In this document: positions 1-5,169 of the stretch, in pieces
How the letters are laid out: each line of letters opens with the position of its first letter
Position numbering within the stretch: position 1 is the stretch's first letter
Source of the DNA: Myxococcota bacterium
Lineage (GTDB): Bacteria > Myxococcota_A > UBA9160 > PR03
Length of the DNA stretch: 5,169 nt
Assembly: GCA_030066475.1 (NCBI GenBank)
Contig: JASJBO010000455.1
Span: 1-5,169 of the forward strand
Direction of reading: 5' to 3'
Notes under the pieces: generated by a model
The model's input: the letters and a program-made list of their open reading frames with translations, nothing else
What the model was told of the DNA's origin: nothing
Database searches by the model: none
Translations under genes and position numbers: made by a program

Positions 1-8
1 CGAAGCGA

Positions 9-254
9 ATGCAGGTGCTGCTGGAGGACGCTGAGTATCGGCGTCTCCAGCGAATCGCCAGGCGCCGCCACATGACCCTCGCGGAGTGGGTGCGTCAGGC
101 GCTCCGCGCCGCCTCTCGGGAAGAGGCGGACGGGGATCCCGGCAAGAAGCTCTCGGTAGTGCGGGAAGCCGCCACCCACGGCTACCCCATCGGAGACATC
201 GATCAGGTGCTCGAGGAGATCGAGGCGGGCTATTCGCGGGATCTCCCCGAGTGA
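9..254 (+). CDS. vapB: VapB-type ribbon-helix-helix antitoxin
   Basis: This 81-residue protein is the probable DNA-binding antitoxin of a type II toxin-antitoxin pair. It should bind and neutralise the downstream PIN toxin and, as is known for VapB proteins, repress its own promoter. Residues 1-6 (MQVLLE) read as the ribbon strand. Residues 7-21 and 23-37 (around [13 protein letters not shown]) form the two helices of a ribbon-helix-helix fold. The C-terminal part ([19 protein letters not shown]) matches the toxin-binding tail seen in many VapB-like antitoxins. The stop codon overlaps the toxin's GTG start (GTGA), implying translational coupling. The ATG at 9 has no clear Shine-Dalgarno sequence in the 8 bases available. 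The frame stays open to the window edge (Lys-Arg codons at 3-8), so the true start may lie outside. The promoter and any operator are also outside the window. Confidence 0.85.
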   Translation: MQVLLEDAEYRRLQRIARRRHMTLAEWVRQALRAASREEADGDPGKKLSVVREAATHGYPIGDIDQVLEEIEAGYSRDLPE

Positions 255-646
255 TCCTGATCGATTCCAACATCCCGATGTACCTCGTGGGCGCGCCTCA
301 CCCCCACAAGGCCGACGCGCAGCGGATGCTGGAGCAATCGATCTCCCAGGGCGAGCGACTCGTGACGAATGCCGAGGTCCTGCAGGAGATCCTGCATCGC
401 TACGTCGCCATCGATCGCCGCGACGCCATCCAACCCGCCTTCGACGCCGTGCTGGGCGTCGTCGACGAGGTGCTCCCCATCGCCCAGCAGGACGCCGAGC
501 GCGCACGAACCATCGTGCTGGGATCGCCCCGGCTCTCCGCGCGCGACGCCCTCCACGTCGCGGTCATGGAGCATCACGGCATCGCTCGGATCCTCTCGTT
601 CGACTCCGCCTTCGATCGCGTTCCCGGCATCACCCGGCTCGGCTGA
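251..646 (+). CDS. vapC: VapC-type PIN-domain ribonuclease toxin
   Basis: This 131-residue protein is the toxin of the pair, a Mg2+-dependent PIN-fold endoribonuclease; VapC toxins characteristically cleave tRNA or rRNA when released from the antitoxin. I place the start at GTG 251, because it gives the canonical N-terminus (V/M)[11 protein letters not shown] and overlaps the antitoxin stop by 4 bases. The acidic catalytic residues are visible in order: Asp5 in LIDSN, Glu42 in [10 protein letters not shown] (Glu46 a second candidate), Asp99 in [11 protein letters not shown], and Asp118 (with Asp122) in LSFDSAFD. Length and the ending ([10 protein letters not shown]) fit an intact VapC. Its last 17 bases overlap the 3' end of the convergent minus-strand gene. 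No key residue is missing, so I expect an active nuclease. The RNA target cannot be read from sequence. Confidence 0.9.
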   Translation: MILIDSNIPMYLVGAPHPHKADAQRMLEQSISQGERLVTNAEVLQEILHRYVAIDRRDAIQPAFDAVLGVVDEVLPIAQQDAERARTIVLGSPRLSARDALHVAVMEHHGIARILSFDSAFDRVPGITRLG

Positions 647-2222
647 TCGCTGACGACCACCACCGGCGTCGCGTGCGGCGCGGGGCGGCCACCAGCGACG
701 ACAGCGCGGCGAGGGCTGCGGACGTGGCGACGTTGGCGCGCGGCTCCGGCACCAGCAGGACGGCCTGCGAGCCGTCGTCGAAGCGCACGCGCGTCGCGAC
801 GCGCGTCTCGTTCATGCCGTTGCCGCGACCGGCCTGACGGTGGACGGTGACACCGGCCACCCAGTGCTCGGTGACGATGCGCGAATCGCCGGGCGCCACC
901 TCGATGGCGTCGCCGTAGCGCAGCAGCCGGTGCGGCTCGCCCGCGAGGTCGATCCAGAAGAGCGCGCGGAAGTTGCTGGCATCCACGTCGGGACCAGTCA
1001 CCTGCGCGTCGATCACCACCCGGCCGCCGTCGCTGATGCCCACGTCGAAGCTGTCGGTGAAGACCGCCGTGCCCTCGGCGACGTCGCCCTCGCGCCAGAC
1101 GACCTTCGGACCCGCGCCCAGGTCGCGGTAGACCACGACGTCGTCGCCCCTGGACACCTCGCCGTCCAGGCGGGCACGGAAGGCCAGGGCACCCGTCGCG
1201 CCCAGCCGGACGTCGGACAGGCTCCGGAACCAGACGTTGCGTGAGATGTCCGGCGCGTCGGCGCCCACGCGTGCGGCGACCACCGTGCCGCCCGGCTCCT
1301 CGTCCAGCACCGCAGCGTCGCTGGGCTGGCTGTTCCCCAGGGACGAGTAGAAGGACAGCCGGTTGGTCGCGTCGATGCGGATGTCGCCGATGACGTCGAG
1401 GGTGGGGCCGCCGCCGCCGGGAATCGGATCGCCGGTCAGGTGGCGCCGCGCCGGGCCGCCGCCCGCGTCGACCCAGATGCCGCGAGCCCCGCTGGCGAGC
1501 CGCGAGAAGAACGCGATCGCGCCGGCGGGCGAGATCGCGGGATCGTTCGGGACGCCGAAGGGGTCGGGCGGCAGCACGTCGGGAGCGGGGTCGCCCTCGC
1601 GCGCGACCAGCACGAAGCTGCCGTTCGCGAAGCCCCAGACGCCGTTGTCGTTGGCCGACGTGATCCCCGGGCCGGCCACGGTGGTGCGGACGACGCCGGC
1701 CGCGTCGCCCAGGCCGAGCTCGAACCAGCGGTCGAAGACGACGCCGCTCGGGGTGCCCGGAGCCGTCTGCCCGGTCTGCCCCTGGTAGACCGGCGCACCG
1801 CCCCGCGCCACCCAGATGCCGTCCTCACCCGCGTCGTCACCGCTGGCGATGGTGGAGACGAAGCCCCAGTCGCCCGACGCGGTCTGCGACCAGGTGTCGA
1901 ATACGCCGAGCTGCTCGCCATCCAGTCCCGGCCCGGGGTCGCCCGAGCGAGCCACGATCGCGACGGCACCCGGGACGCCGCGCCACAGGCCGAGACTGAT
2001 GTCCGAGAAGATGCCGGGCCCGGCGAGCGTTCCCTGGAAGAGCAGGTGCCCGGCGTCGTCGAGCAGCACGTCGTCGCCGAAGCTGTCGAACACCACCCCC
2101 GCCTCCGTGCCCGGCGCCCGCTGTCCGGTGTAGGCCACGACCGCGACCGAGGCGCTCGCCGGCGCCGCGGCCGCGAGGCCGGTCAGGAGCAGGGCCGCAG
2201 TAGCAATCGCTCGGGTCCGCAC
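630..2222 (-). CDS. PEP-CTERM-anchored NxxGxxAF tandem-repeat exported protein
   Basis: This is a large exported protein predicted to be sorted by the exosortase system. Starting from GTG at 2222 it begins [20 protein letters not shown], a clear signal peptide with a likely cleavage after APASA. The body consists of about seven degenerate units, each with an 'NxxGxxAF'-like strand ([49 protein letters not shown]) alternating with 'REGDPAPG'-like loops ([27 protein letters not shown]). I recognise this as the 'choice-of-anchor tandem repeat NxxGxxAF' type. The C-terminus has VPEP, a short hydrophobic stretch (about 16 residues) and an arginine cluster (RRTRRR), followed by about ten extra residues that overlap vapC. 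Its role is unknown; related proteins are surface or matrix proteins. The frame continues upstream to ATG 2336 and GTG 2351 with a second hydrophobic segment, and none of these starts has a good Shine-Dalgarno sequence, so the 5' end is uncertain. Confidence 0.8.
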   Translation of the reverse strand: MRTRAIATAALLLTGLAAAAPASASVAVVAYTGQRAPGTEAGVVFDSFGDDVLLDDAGHLLFQGTLAGPGIFSDISLGLWRGVPGAVAIVARSGDPGPGLDGEQLGVFDTWSQTASGDWGFVSTIASGDDAGEDGIWVARGGAPVYQGQTGQTAPGTPSGVVFDRWFELGLGDAAGVVRTTVAGPGITSANDNGVWGFANGSFVLVAREGDPAPDVLPPDPFGVPNDPAISPAGAIAFFSRLASGARGIWVDAGGGPARRHLTGDPIPGGGGPTLDVIGDIRIDATNRLSFYSSLGNSQPSDAAVLDEEPGGTVVAARVGADAPDISRNVWFRSLSDVRLGATGALAFRARLDGEVSRGDDVVVYRDLGAGPKVVWREGDVAEGTAVFTDSFDVGISDGGRVVIDAQVTGPDVDASNFRALFWIDLAGEPHRLLRYGDAIEVAPGDSRIVTEHWVAGVTVHRQAGRGNGMNETRVATRVRFDDGSQAVLLVPEPRANVATSAALAALSSLVAAPRRTRRRWWSSAISRAG

Positions 2223-2527
2223 GGCGTTCGATTGTGAAGGGGCGACCGCGCGAATGCCAGCGAGAACTCGCGCCACTGCGAGCGTCAGAACCCAGAAGGC
2301 GCGCGGCGCCGGCACGGCCCGCTTCGGCAGCTGCATCCGGGCCGGCAACACGTGCGCAAGCAGCGGCGCGAGGGGTGCGAAGTGCCGTCCCTGGGCGGCC
2401 GTGGTCCATGCGTCCGCGACGCCCCCTCTCGCTCGAACTGCCGTTCCCTGATCGCCTCCGCCGGTGCCTCTCCGCGTCCATCACTTGGATCGCCCCCAAC
2501 TCGTCGAGGCACATCCGCCTGGCGCCG
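2223..2527. other. Spacer between two minus-strand genes, no gene supported
   Basis: These 305 bases separate the stop of the 503-residue gene from the chosen start of the PEP-CTERM gene. They shrink to 176 bases if the PEP-CTERM protein starts at 2351. Open frames exist on both strands, but they are arginine/proline/serine-rich and unlike any family I know. I see no convincing terminator hairpin with a T-tract, no tRNA and no repeat. A promoter for the PEP-CTERM gene presumably lies here on the minus strand, but no clear -35/-10 pair is visible. Confidence 0.5.
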
Positions 2528-4039
2528 CTACGCGAAGAGCCCCGCGATCAACGGGCCGAGCTTGGTGATCGTCGCGAGGAGGGGCTGGCCGATTTCGCCC
2601 ACGGCCTGCACGGTATCGCGAAGGTCGGAGAGGATGCGACGAGCCGTGCCCTCCCGGGGGCTCGAGCCGGTGACCTCCCGGGTCAGAGAGTCCGCGTCCC
2701 GGGCCACCATCTCCGCCGTATCGGAGGCCGCCCCGGACTCCGCGAGCGCCACGGCGCCCTCCAGGAGCTCCTTCAAGGCCGCCTGCAGGCCTTCGTCGAC
2801 GCTGGATTCTGCCAACGCATTGAAGGAGTTCTCCACATGCTCCGCGACGACAATGGGAGCGTTGATCGTGTTCCCGTCTCCGATGTTGATCGTCTTGTGG
2901 GTCACTTGCGAGAGCCTCTCTGCATGGATCTCCCGGACGTTCTGGACGACGAGCTGCACCTGGCCCTCCAGGCGGATCGGCTGCGCGGCATCCAGCGCCT
3001 GGGACTCGTCTAGCTTCCCGCTCATCAGCTTGTCCAGGCTGAAGGCGGCATCGGAGAAGCGGCTCATCTGCTCGTCGAAGTCCGTCACGATGGTGCCCTG
3101 GTACATACCGGAGACGTAGACCTCGTCGAGCCACTCCGCTCGCTTCTTCAGGGAGCCCTGGATGCCGGGGTAGAAGGTCACATAGGACGCGTAGTAGGCA
3201 CGCGAACCCTCCCAGTCGCTCAGGAAGGAGACGGCCACGCTGACCCGAGGCTCCTCGTCCGCGGCCACCCCAGCGGGCTCGAGGGAGTCGACCCGCAGGT
3301 AGAGCTGGGGAACGTCGACGTAGCGGTCGAAGACTGGATCCAGGGGCTCTGGAACGAAACGGAGGTGGCCGACCAGACTGCAGCCCAGCACACCCTGGGT
3401 CGCGATCTGGTCGATGCAGGAATGGTAGAGGCTGTCGGGGACCGCGACCGGGAAGCCCTCGTGTGCCGAGGCCGTGGAGGAGGCGGACATGAACCAGACG
3501 CGCTCGCCCTCGACGACCTGGTCGCGAAGACGGACGCAGCCGACGCCCCCCTCGAGCATGCTCATCTTGCCGTGGGGATCGAAGATCAGGAGGTAGTCGT
3601 CGCTCTCGGGATGCGCGTAGGCATCCTCCTCGCGGCGGAGCTTCTCCGCATCATCGATGCCCGCCGGGATCTCGCTGCTCCGGTCCTTGAGCAGGAAGTC
3701 CATCGCCAGCAGGCGCGCCTCCTCCGCGGGCTGCGTGTAGAAGAGCCCGGGAGAACGGGGGAACCACTCGAAGAGCCGGAAGCCGCGGAGCGAAACGGCC
3801 ACGTTGGCCCGAAGGCGCTCCTCGAGGACAGCCTCCCAGAGCGCGCGGTTCGAATCGAAGCTGCGGTCCGGGCCCGCGGGGAGAGGCTCCGGCCGCCGGA
3901 GCAGGTTCGGCAGCGCCACGTGGTCCCGGATGAAGCCCTGGGCATGATGTGGGTCGACCCGCGGGATCAGCTGCGGGAGACCGGTCGGATCGATGTCGTC
4001 CCTTCGCAAGGCCGCCTCGGTATCGGTTCGGAACGCCAC
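2528..4039 (-). CDS. Soluble multidomain protein with GDGN linker and helical C-terminal module, function unknown
   Basis: I do not recognise the family of this 503-residue protein. It has no signal peptide or membrane segment and should be cytoplasmic. Residues 1-130 are mixed charged and aromatic (RGFRLFEWFPRSPGLFY at 85-101). Residues 145-250 look like a beta-rich domain (DDYLLIFDPHGKMSMLEGG, then LVGHLRFVPEPLDPVFDRY). Residues 265-345 include VSFLSDWEG, SYVTFYPGIQGS, WLDEVYVSGMYQG and TDFDEQMSRFSDAAFSLDK. From about 353, a strand (RLEGQVQLVVQNV) leads to INIGDGN (384-390), AEHVENSFNAL (399-409) and a long amphipathic helical tail ending GPLIAGLFA. I associate this 'GDGN / SFN / helical tail' ending with modular bacterial conflict-type proteins; that is inference from memory. 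The GTG start at 4039 has no Shine-Dalgarno sequence, but it is the only ordinary start codon after the upstream in-frame stop. A CRP-like site lies 26 bases upstream. Confidence 0.75.
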   Translation of the reverse strand: MAFRTDTEAALRRDDIDPTGLPQLIPRVDPHHAQGFIRDHVALPNLLRRPEPLPAGPDRSFDSNRALWEAVLEERLRANVAVSLRGFRLFEWFPRSPGLFYTQPAEEARLLAMDFLLKDRSSEIPAGIDDAEKLRREEDAYAHPESDDYLLIFDPHGKMSMLEGGVGCVRLRDQVVEGERVWFMSASSTASAHEGFPVAVPDSLYHSCIDQIATQGVLGCSLVGHLRFVPEPLDPVFDRYVDVPQLYLRVDSLEPAGVAADEEPRVSVAVSFLSDWEGSRAYYASYVTFYPGIQGSLKKRAEWLDEVYVSGMYQGTIVTDFDEQMSRFSDAAFSLDKLMSGKLDESQALDAAQPIRLEGQVQLVVQNVREIHAERLSQVTHKTINIGDGNTINAPIVVAEHVENSFNALAESSVDEGLQAALKELLEGAVALAESGAASDTAEMVARDADSLTREVTGSSPREGTARRILSDLRDTVQAVGEIGQPLLATITKLGPLIAGLFA

Positions 4040-4064
4040 GTTATCGAGCAGGTAGCGGGCGGCA

Positions 4065-4080
4065 AGTGAACCAGCTCACA
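4065..4080. promoter_or_regulatory. CRP-like operator candidate, left copy
   Basis: The 16 bases read AGTGAACCAGCTCACA. They match the CRP/FNR-family pattern TGTGA-N6-TCACA at nine of the ten half-site positions. The sequence is the reverse complement of the site at 4271-4286 over 15 of 16 bases. It sits 26 bases upstream of the GTG start of the minus-strand gene. That close position would fit either repression, or activation only if the transcript start lies further downstream. Identity as a CRP-type site is inferred from sequence alone. Confidence 0.45.
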
Positions 4081-4270
4081 GGCCCGGCCCGGGAGAGACG
4101 TCCGCGATCGACCGGCGAGCACAAAGCAGCGGGACACGGAGTTTCGACAAGAGGCAGTCTGACCGCCTGTCGGCTGCATCGAAGAGCTGACCCCGGGCCG
4201 TCACGCCCGACGGACCCCGCGGGCCCGCCGCTCTCGATCGCCGAGCTTCGCGGAGATCGACACCCAACGG

Positions 4271-4286
4271 TGTGAGCTGGTTCACA
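4271..4286. promoter_or_regulatory. CRP-like operator candidate, right copy
   Basis: The 16 bases read TGTGAGCTGGTTCACA, a perfect match to the core TGTGA-N6-TCACA pattern of CRP-family regulators. It lies about 61 bases upstream of the lipoprotein ATG, a position compatible with an activator site. The N6 spacer is the exact complement of the spacer in the left copy. This means the two sites share a conserved non-palindromic centre as well as the half-sites, which is more than chance half-site matches would give. Confidence 0.5.
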
Positions 4287-4332
4287 GCGGCGCGGTCTCT
4301 GCCCGCAGGACAATTGTGGCGTCACACTCGAA

Positions 4333-4338
4333 AAGGAG
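4333..4338 (+). promoter_or_regulatory. Strong ribosome binding site of the lipoprotein gene
   Basis: AAGGAG lies 8 bases before ATG 4347. It decides the start of the lipoprotein gene: the same frame is open back to 4272, but only the ATG at 4347 has this site and an N-terminal signal sequence directly after it. It is the only good Shine-Dalgarno match in front of any gene in the window. Confidence 0.85.
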
Positions 4339-4346
4339 ACCGTGCG

Positions 4347-4856
4347 ATGCCGAGAGTCATCGATGTCCTGATCCTGGCCGGGATGGTCCTGGCCGCGCAA
4401 ACCGGCTGCGCCACCTACACGGCGATCAAGATGCCCGGACCCACGGGCGACGAGAACGTCGACGTCGGCATGCACCGCAGCGACGTCGAGGGCGTACTCG
4501 GCGTGGGTCCCACTTCGGAGTACGAGAACGAGGGCCTCCAGACCGTGCGGTACGAGTACTCCGACGGGCCCACGCAGTGGTCGAAGCTCCGCTCCGTGCT
4601 GTACGTCGGCGCCGACGTCTTCACGCTCTTCCTCTCGGAGCTCATCTTCTTCCCGACCGAGCTCTACGCGACGGACCGGATCAAGCGGGTGGCGACCGCC
4701 GAGTACGACGACGAGAACGAGCTGGTCGAATGGAAGGTGCAGCGGCGCGGCGGAGAGACCCTGGAGCACAAGGGCTCGAGCGGGATCCCCGCCGAGGGAG
4801 TCCCGATCGGGGACGAGCAGTCGGAGGACGGTGCCACGACCGTCACGGCCCGGTAG
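4347..4856 (+). CDS. Putative lipoprotein with BamE/SmpA-like core
   Basis: This 169-residue protein is probably lipidated and exported. The N-terminus (MPRVIDVLILAGMVLAAQTGC) is a short hydrophobic signal ending in a Cys at position 21. Residues 16-21 (AAQTGC) are an imperfect lipobox, with Gln at -3 instead of the usual aliphatic residue. Residues 38-73 (VDVGMHRSDVEGVLGVGP, then VRYEYSDG) follow the pattern of the BamE/SmpA/OmlA small periplasmic fold: 'V..GM...DV...LG.GP......Y.Y'. In those proteins the fold binds outer-membrane assembly partners. Residues 84-107 (around DVFTLFLSELIFFPTELY) are hydrophobic and resemble a segment I have seen in other small lipoproteins. It may be a second membrane-associated stretch. 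The C-terminus (from about 118) is acidic and polar. The start is fixed by AAGGAG at 4333-4338. Function beyond 'envelope lipoprotein' is unknown. Confidence 0.8.
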   Translation: MPRVIDVLILAGMVLAAQTGCATYTAIKMPGPTGDENVDVGMHRSDVEGVLGVGPTSEYENEGLQTVRYEYSDGPTQWSKLRSVLYVGADVFTLFLSELIFFPTELYATDRIKRVATAEYDDENELVEWKVQRRGGETLEHKGSSGIPAEGVPIGDEQSEDGATTVTAR

Positions 4857-4889
4857 GGCAGCGCCCGGATCGGGAGCTCCACGGGTTGC

Positions 4890-4911
4890 GGACATTTCTA
4901 CCTTGGAGAAA
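4890..4911 (+). repeat. 22-base direct repeat, copy 1
   Basis: The sequence begins GGACATTTCTAC and ends TTGGAGAAA. It is 20/22 identical to the copy at 5148-5169 in the same orientation; the differences are at repeat positions 7 and 13, both T/C transitions. It is noticeably AT-richer than its surroundings. The motif resembles the repeated end sequences of insertion elements that I have seen in proteobacterial genomes; that identification is from memory. Confidence 0.75.
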
Positions 4912-4930
4912 CCGGACTCTTCTATCTCGG
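4911..4930 (+). repeat. Degenerate tandem copy of the same repeat
   Basis: Directly after copy 1 comes ACCGGACTCTTCTATCTCGG. It aligns to the ACCGGACATCTCTACTTTGG core of copy 3 with one deletion, one insertion and three transitions. The spacing of about 21-22 bases from copy 1 gives a tandem arrangement, as in insertion elements with multiple terminal repeats. The similarity is weaker than between the two full copies. Confidence 0.4.
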
Positions 4931-5147
4931 TACTACATGTCGATTTGACCGAAAGCGTGTGATCGGACCCTACCCGGGAACGCAGCCCGATTTCCCTATC
5001 GACACAGCGCGAGCGCATCGAGGCGAAGGTGGCGAAGACGTCCACGACCCTGCGGAAGGCCCGGCTGCTGCGCGCCGGAACGCCGCGGCGGGCCACTCCG
5101 GGCTCCTTCGCAGAGGCCGGACCGTGACCGATCGAAACGGGGGAACC

Positions 5148-5169
5148 GGACATCTCTACTTTGGAGAAA
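5148..5169 (+). repeat. 22-base direct repeat, copy 2, running to the window edge
   Basis: This copy begins GGACATCTCTAC and ends TTGGAGAAA at the last base of the window. It is preceded by GGGAACC, so its ACCGGACAT context also matches the degenerate copy at 4911-4930. Because it ends exactly at the edge, further tandem copies or an insertion element may follow. Confidence 0.7.

Larger units (their letters stand above)
4040..4346. promoter_or_regulatory. Divergent intergenic region with paired CRP-like sites
   Basis: This 307-base region separates the divergently transcribed 503-residue gene and the lipoprotein gene, and must hold both promoters. Its main signal is two 16-base sites of the form NGTGA-N6-TCACA in opposite orientation, described separately. 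The interior (about 4081-4270) is GC-rich. It has several short GC hairpin possibilities but no T-tract, so I do not call a terminator. I see no tRNA or convincing small gene. A weak -10-like GACAAT (4309-4314) exists upstream of the lipoprotein gene, but it has no well-spaced -35 partner, so I do not call a promoter. Confidence 0.6.
4857..5169. other. Gene-free end region with IS-end-like repeats
   Basis: These 313 bases downstream of the lipoprotein gene contain no complete gene I can support. They hold two 22-base direct repeats and one degenerate tandem copy, listed separately. Between the repeats, a plus-strand frame runs from just after the TGA at 4960-4962 to the TGA at 5125-5127. It has strongly G/C-ending codons in its later part (around RIEAKVAKTSTTLRKARLL) but no start codon of the usual kind near its beginning. 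It could be the 3' remnant of a lost gene, possibly a transposase, but I cannot identify it. No terminator with a T-tract is visible after the lipoprotein stop. Confidence 0.5.

Noticed and set aside
1440..2237. Plus-strand open frame antisense to the PEP-CTERM gene
   Set aside because: The translation is Arg/Ala/Asp-rich with no recognisable motif, while the opposite strand shows a signal peptide, repeats and a VPEP anchor in one consistent frame.
1837..2514. Minus-strand frame starting MCLDELGAIQV in the spacer and continuing over the PEP-CTERM 5' region
   Set aside because: It becomes Arg/Gly/Ala-rich noise, overlaps the signal peptide region in another frame, and has no Shine-Dalgarno sequence.
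2234..3119. Plus-strand open frames crossing the spacer and the 3' part of the 503-residue gene
   Set aside because: They bridge two unrelated regions, have no ribosome binding site or known motif, and lie opposite a frame with coherent domains.
3365..4069. Plus-strand open frame antisense to the N-terminal half of the 503-residue gene
   Set aside because: The composition is a mirror of the real coding strand (Arg/Glu/Val/Leu-rich) with no domain signal.
4194..4227. GC-rich hairpin possibilities (CGGGCC with GGCCCG; CCGTC with GACGG)
   Set aside because: The two stems compete for the same bases and no T-tract follows on either strand, so I do not call a terminator or an RNA element.
4857..4880. 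Short GGGC/GCCC hairpin after the lipoprotein stop as a terminator
   Set aside because: The stem is only four base pairs and no T-run follows.
4041..5153. Long minus-strand open frame of about 370 codons across the lipoprotein gene and both intergenic regions
   Set aside because: It is antisense to a gene with a strong ribosome binding site and a signal sequence. Its translation is low-complexity (Arg/Gly/Val/Asp-rich), and it spans regulatory sites and repeats. Long antisense frames are expected in very GC-rich DNA.
1..5169. CRISPR array, tRNA or rRNA gene
   Set aside because: There are no regularly spaced repeat-spacer units, and no tRNA cloverleaf or rRNA-like sequence was noticed. The only direct repeats are the IS-end-like copies near the right edge.

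Overview
The window is very GC-rich DNA with strong G/C preference at third codon positions in every convincing gene. A PEP-CTERM surface or secreted protein, a lipoprotein and a VapBC toxin-antitoxin pair together point to a Gram-negative bacterium with exosortase-type protein sorting. A high-GC deltaproteobacterial or myxococcal-type lineage would fit, but nothing here fixes the taxon.

Layout. Positions 9-646 (+) hold a type II toxin-antitoxin operon: a ribbon-helix-helix antitoxin followed, with a 4-base stop/start overlap, by a VapC-type PIN-domain ribonuclease. Converging on it, and overlapping its last 17 bases, is a large minus-strand gene (630 to about 2222). It encodes an exported protein of degenerate 'NxxGxxAF' / 'REGDPAPG' tandem repeats with a C-terminal VPEP anchor. 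Behind it, also on the minus strand (2528-4039), lies a 503-residue soluble multidomain protein of no family I can name. Its C-terminal third has an 'INIGDGN' turn, a 'SFNAL' helix start and a long helical tail, an arrangement I associate with modular bacterial conflict/signalling proteins.

This gene and a plus-strand lipoprotein gene (4347-4856, BamE/SmpA-like core) diverge from a roughly 307-base intergenic region. That region contains two nearly identical 16-base sites in opposite orientation, each of the form (T/A)GTGA-N6-TCACA, the half-site pattern of CRP/FNR-family operators. One lies just upstream of each gene, so shared control of the pair by a cAMP-receptor-like regulator is the most interesting hypothesis in the window.

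After the lipoprotein gene, 4857-5169 has no complete gene. It carries two 22-base direct repeats (20/22 identical) plus one degenerate tandem copy. They look like insertion-sequence end repeats, and the last copy runs off the window edge, so a mobile element may begin or end there.

Functionally, the toxin-antitoxin operon looks self-contained. The PEP-CTERM gene is probably an independent surface-protein gene. The 503-residue protein and the lipoprotein may be co-regulated but share no obvious biochemical pathway.
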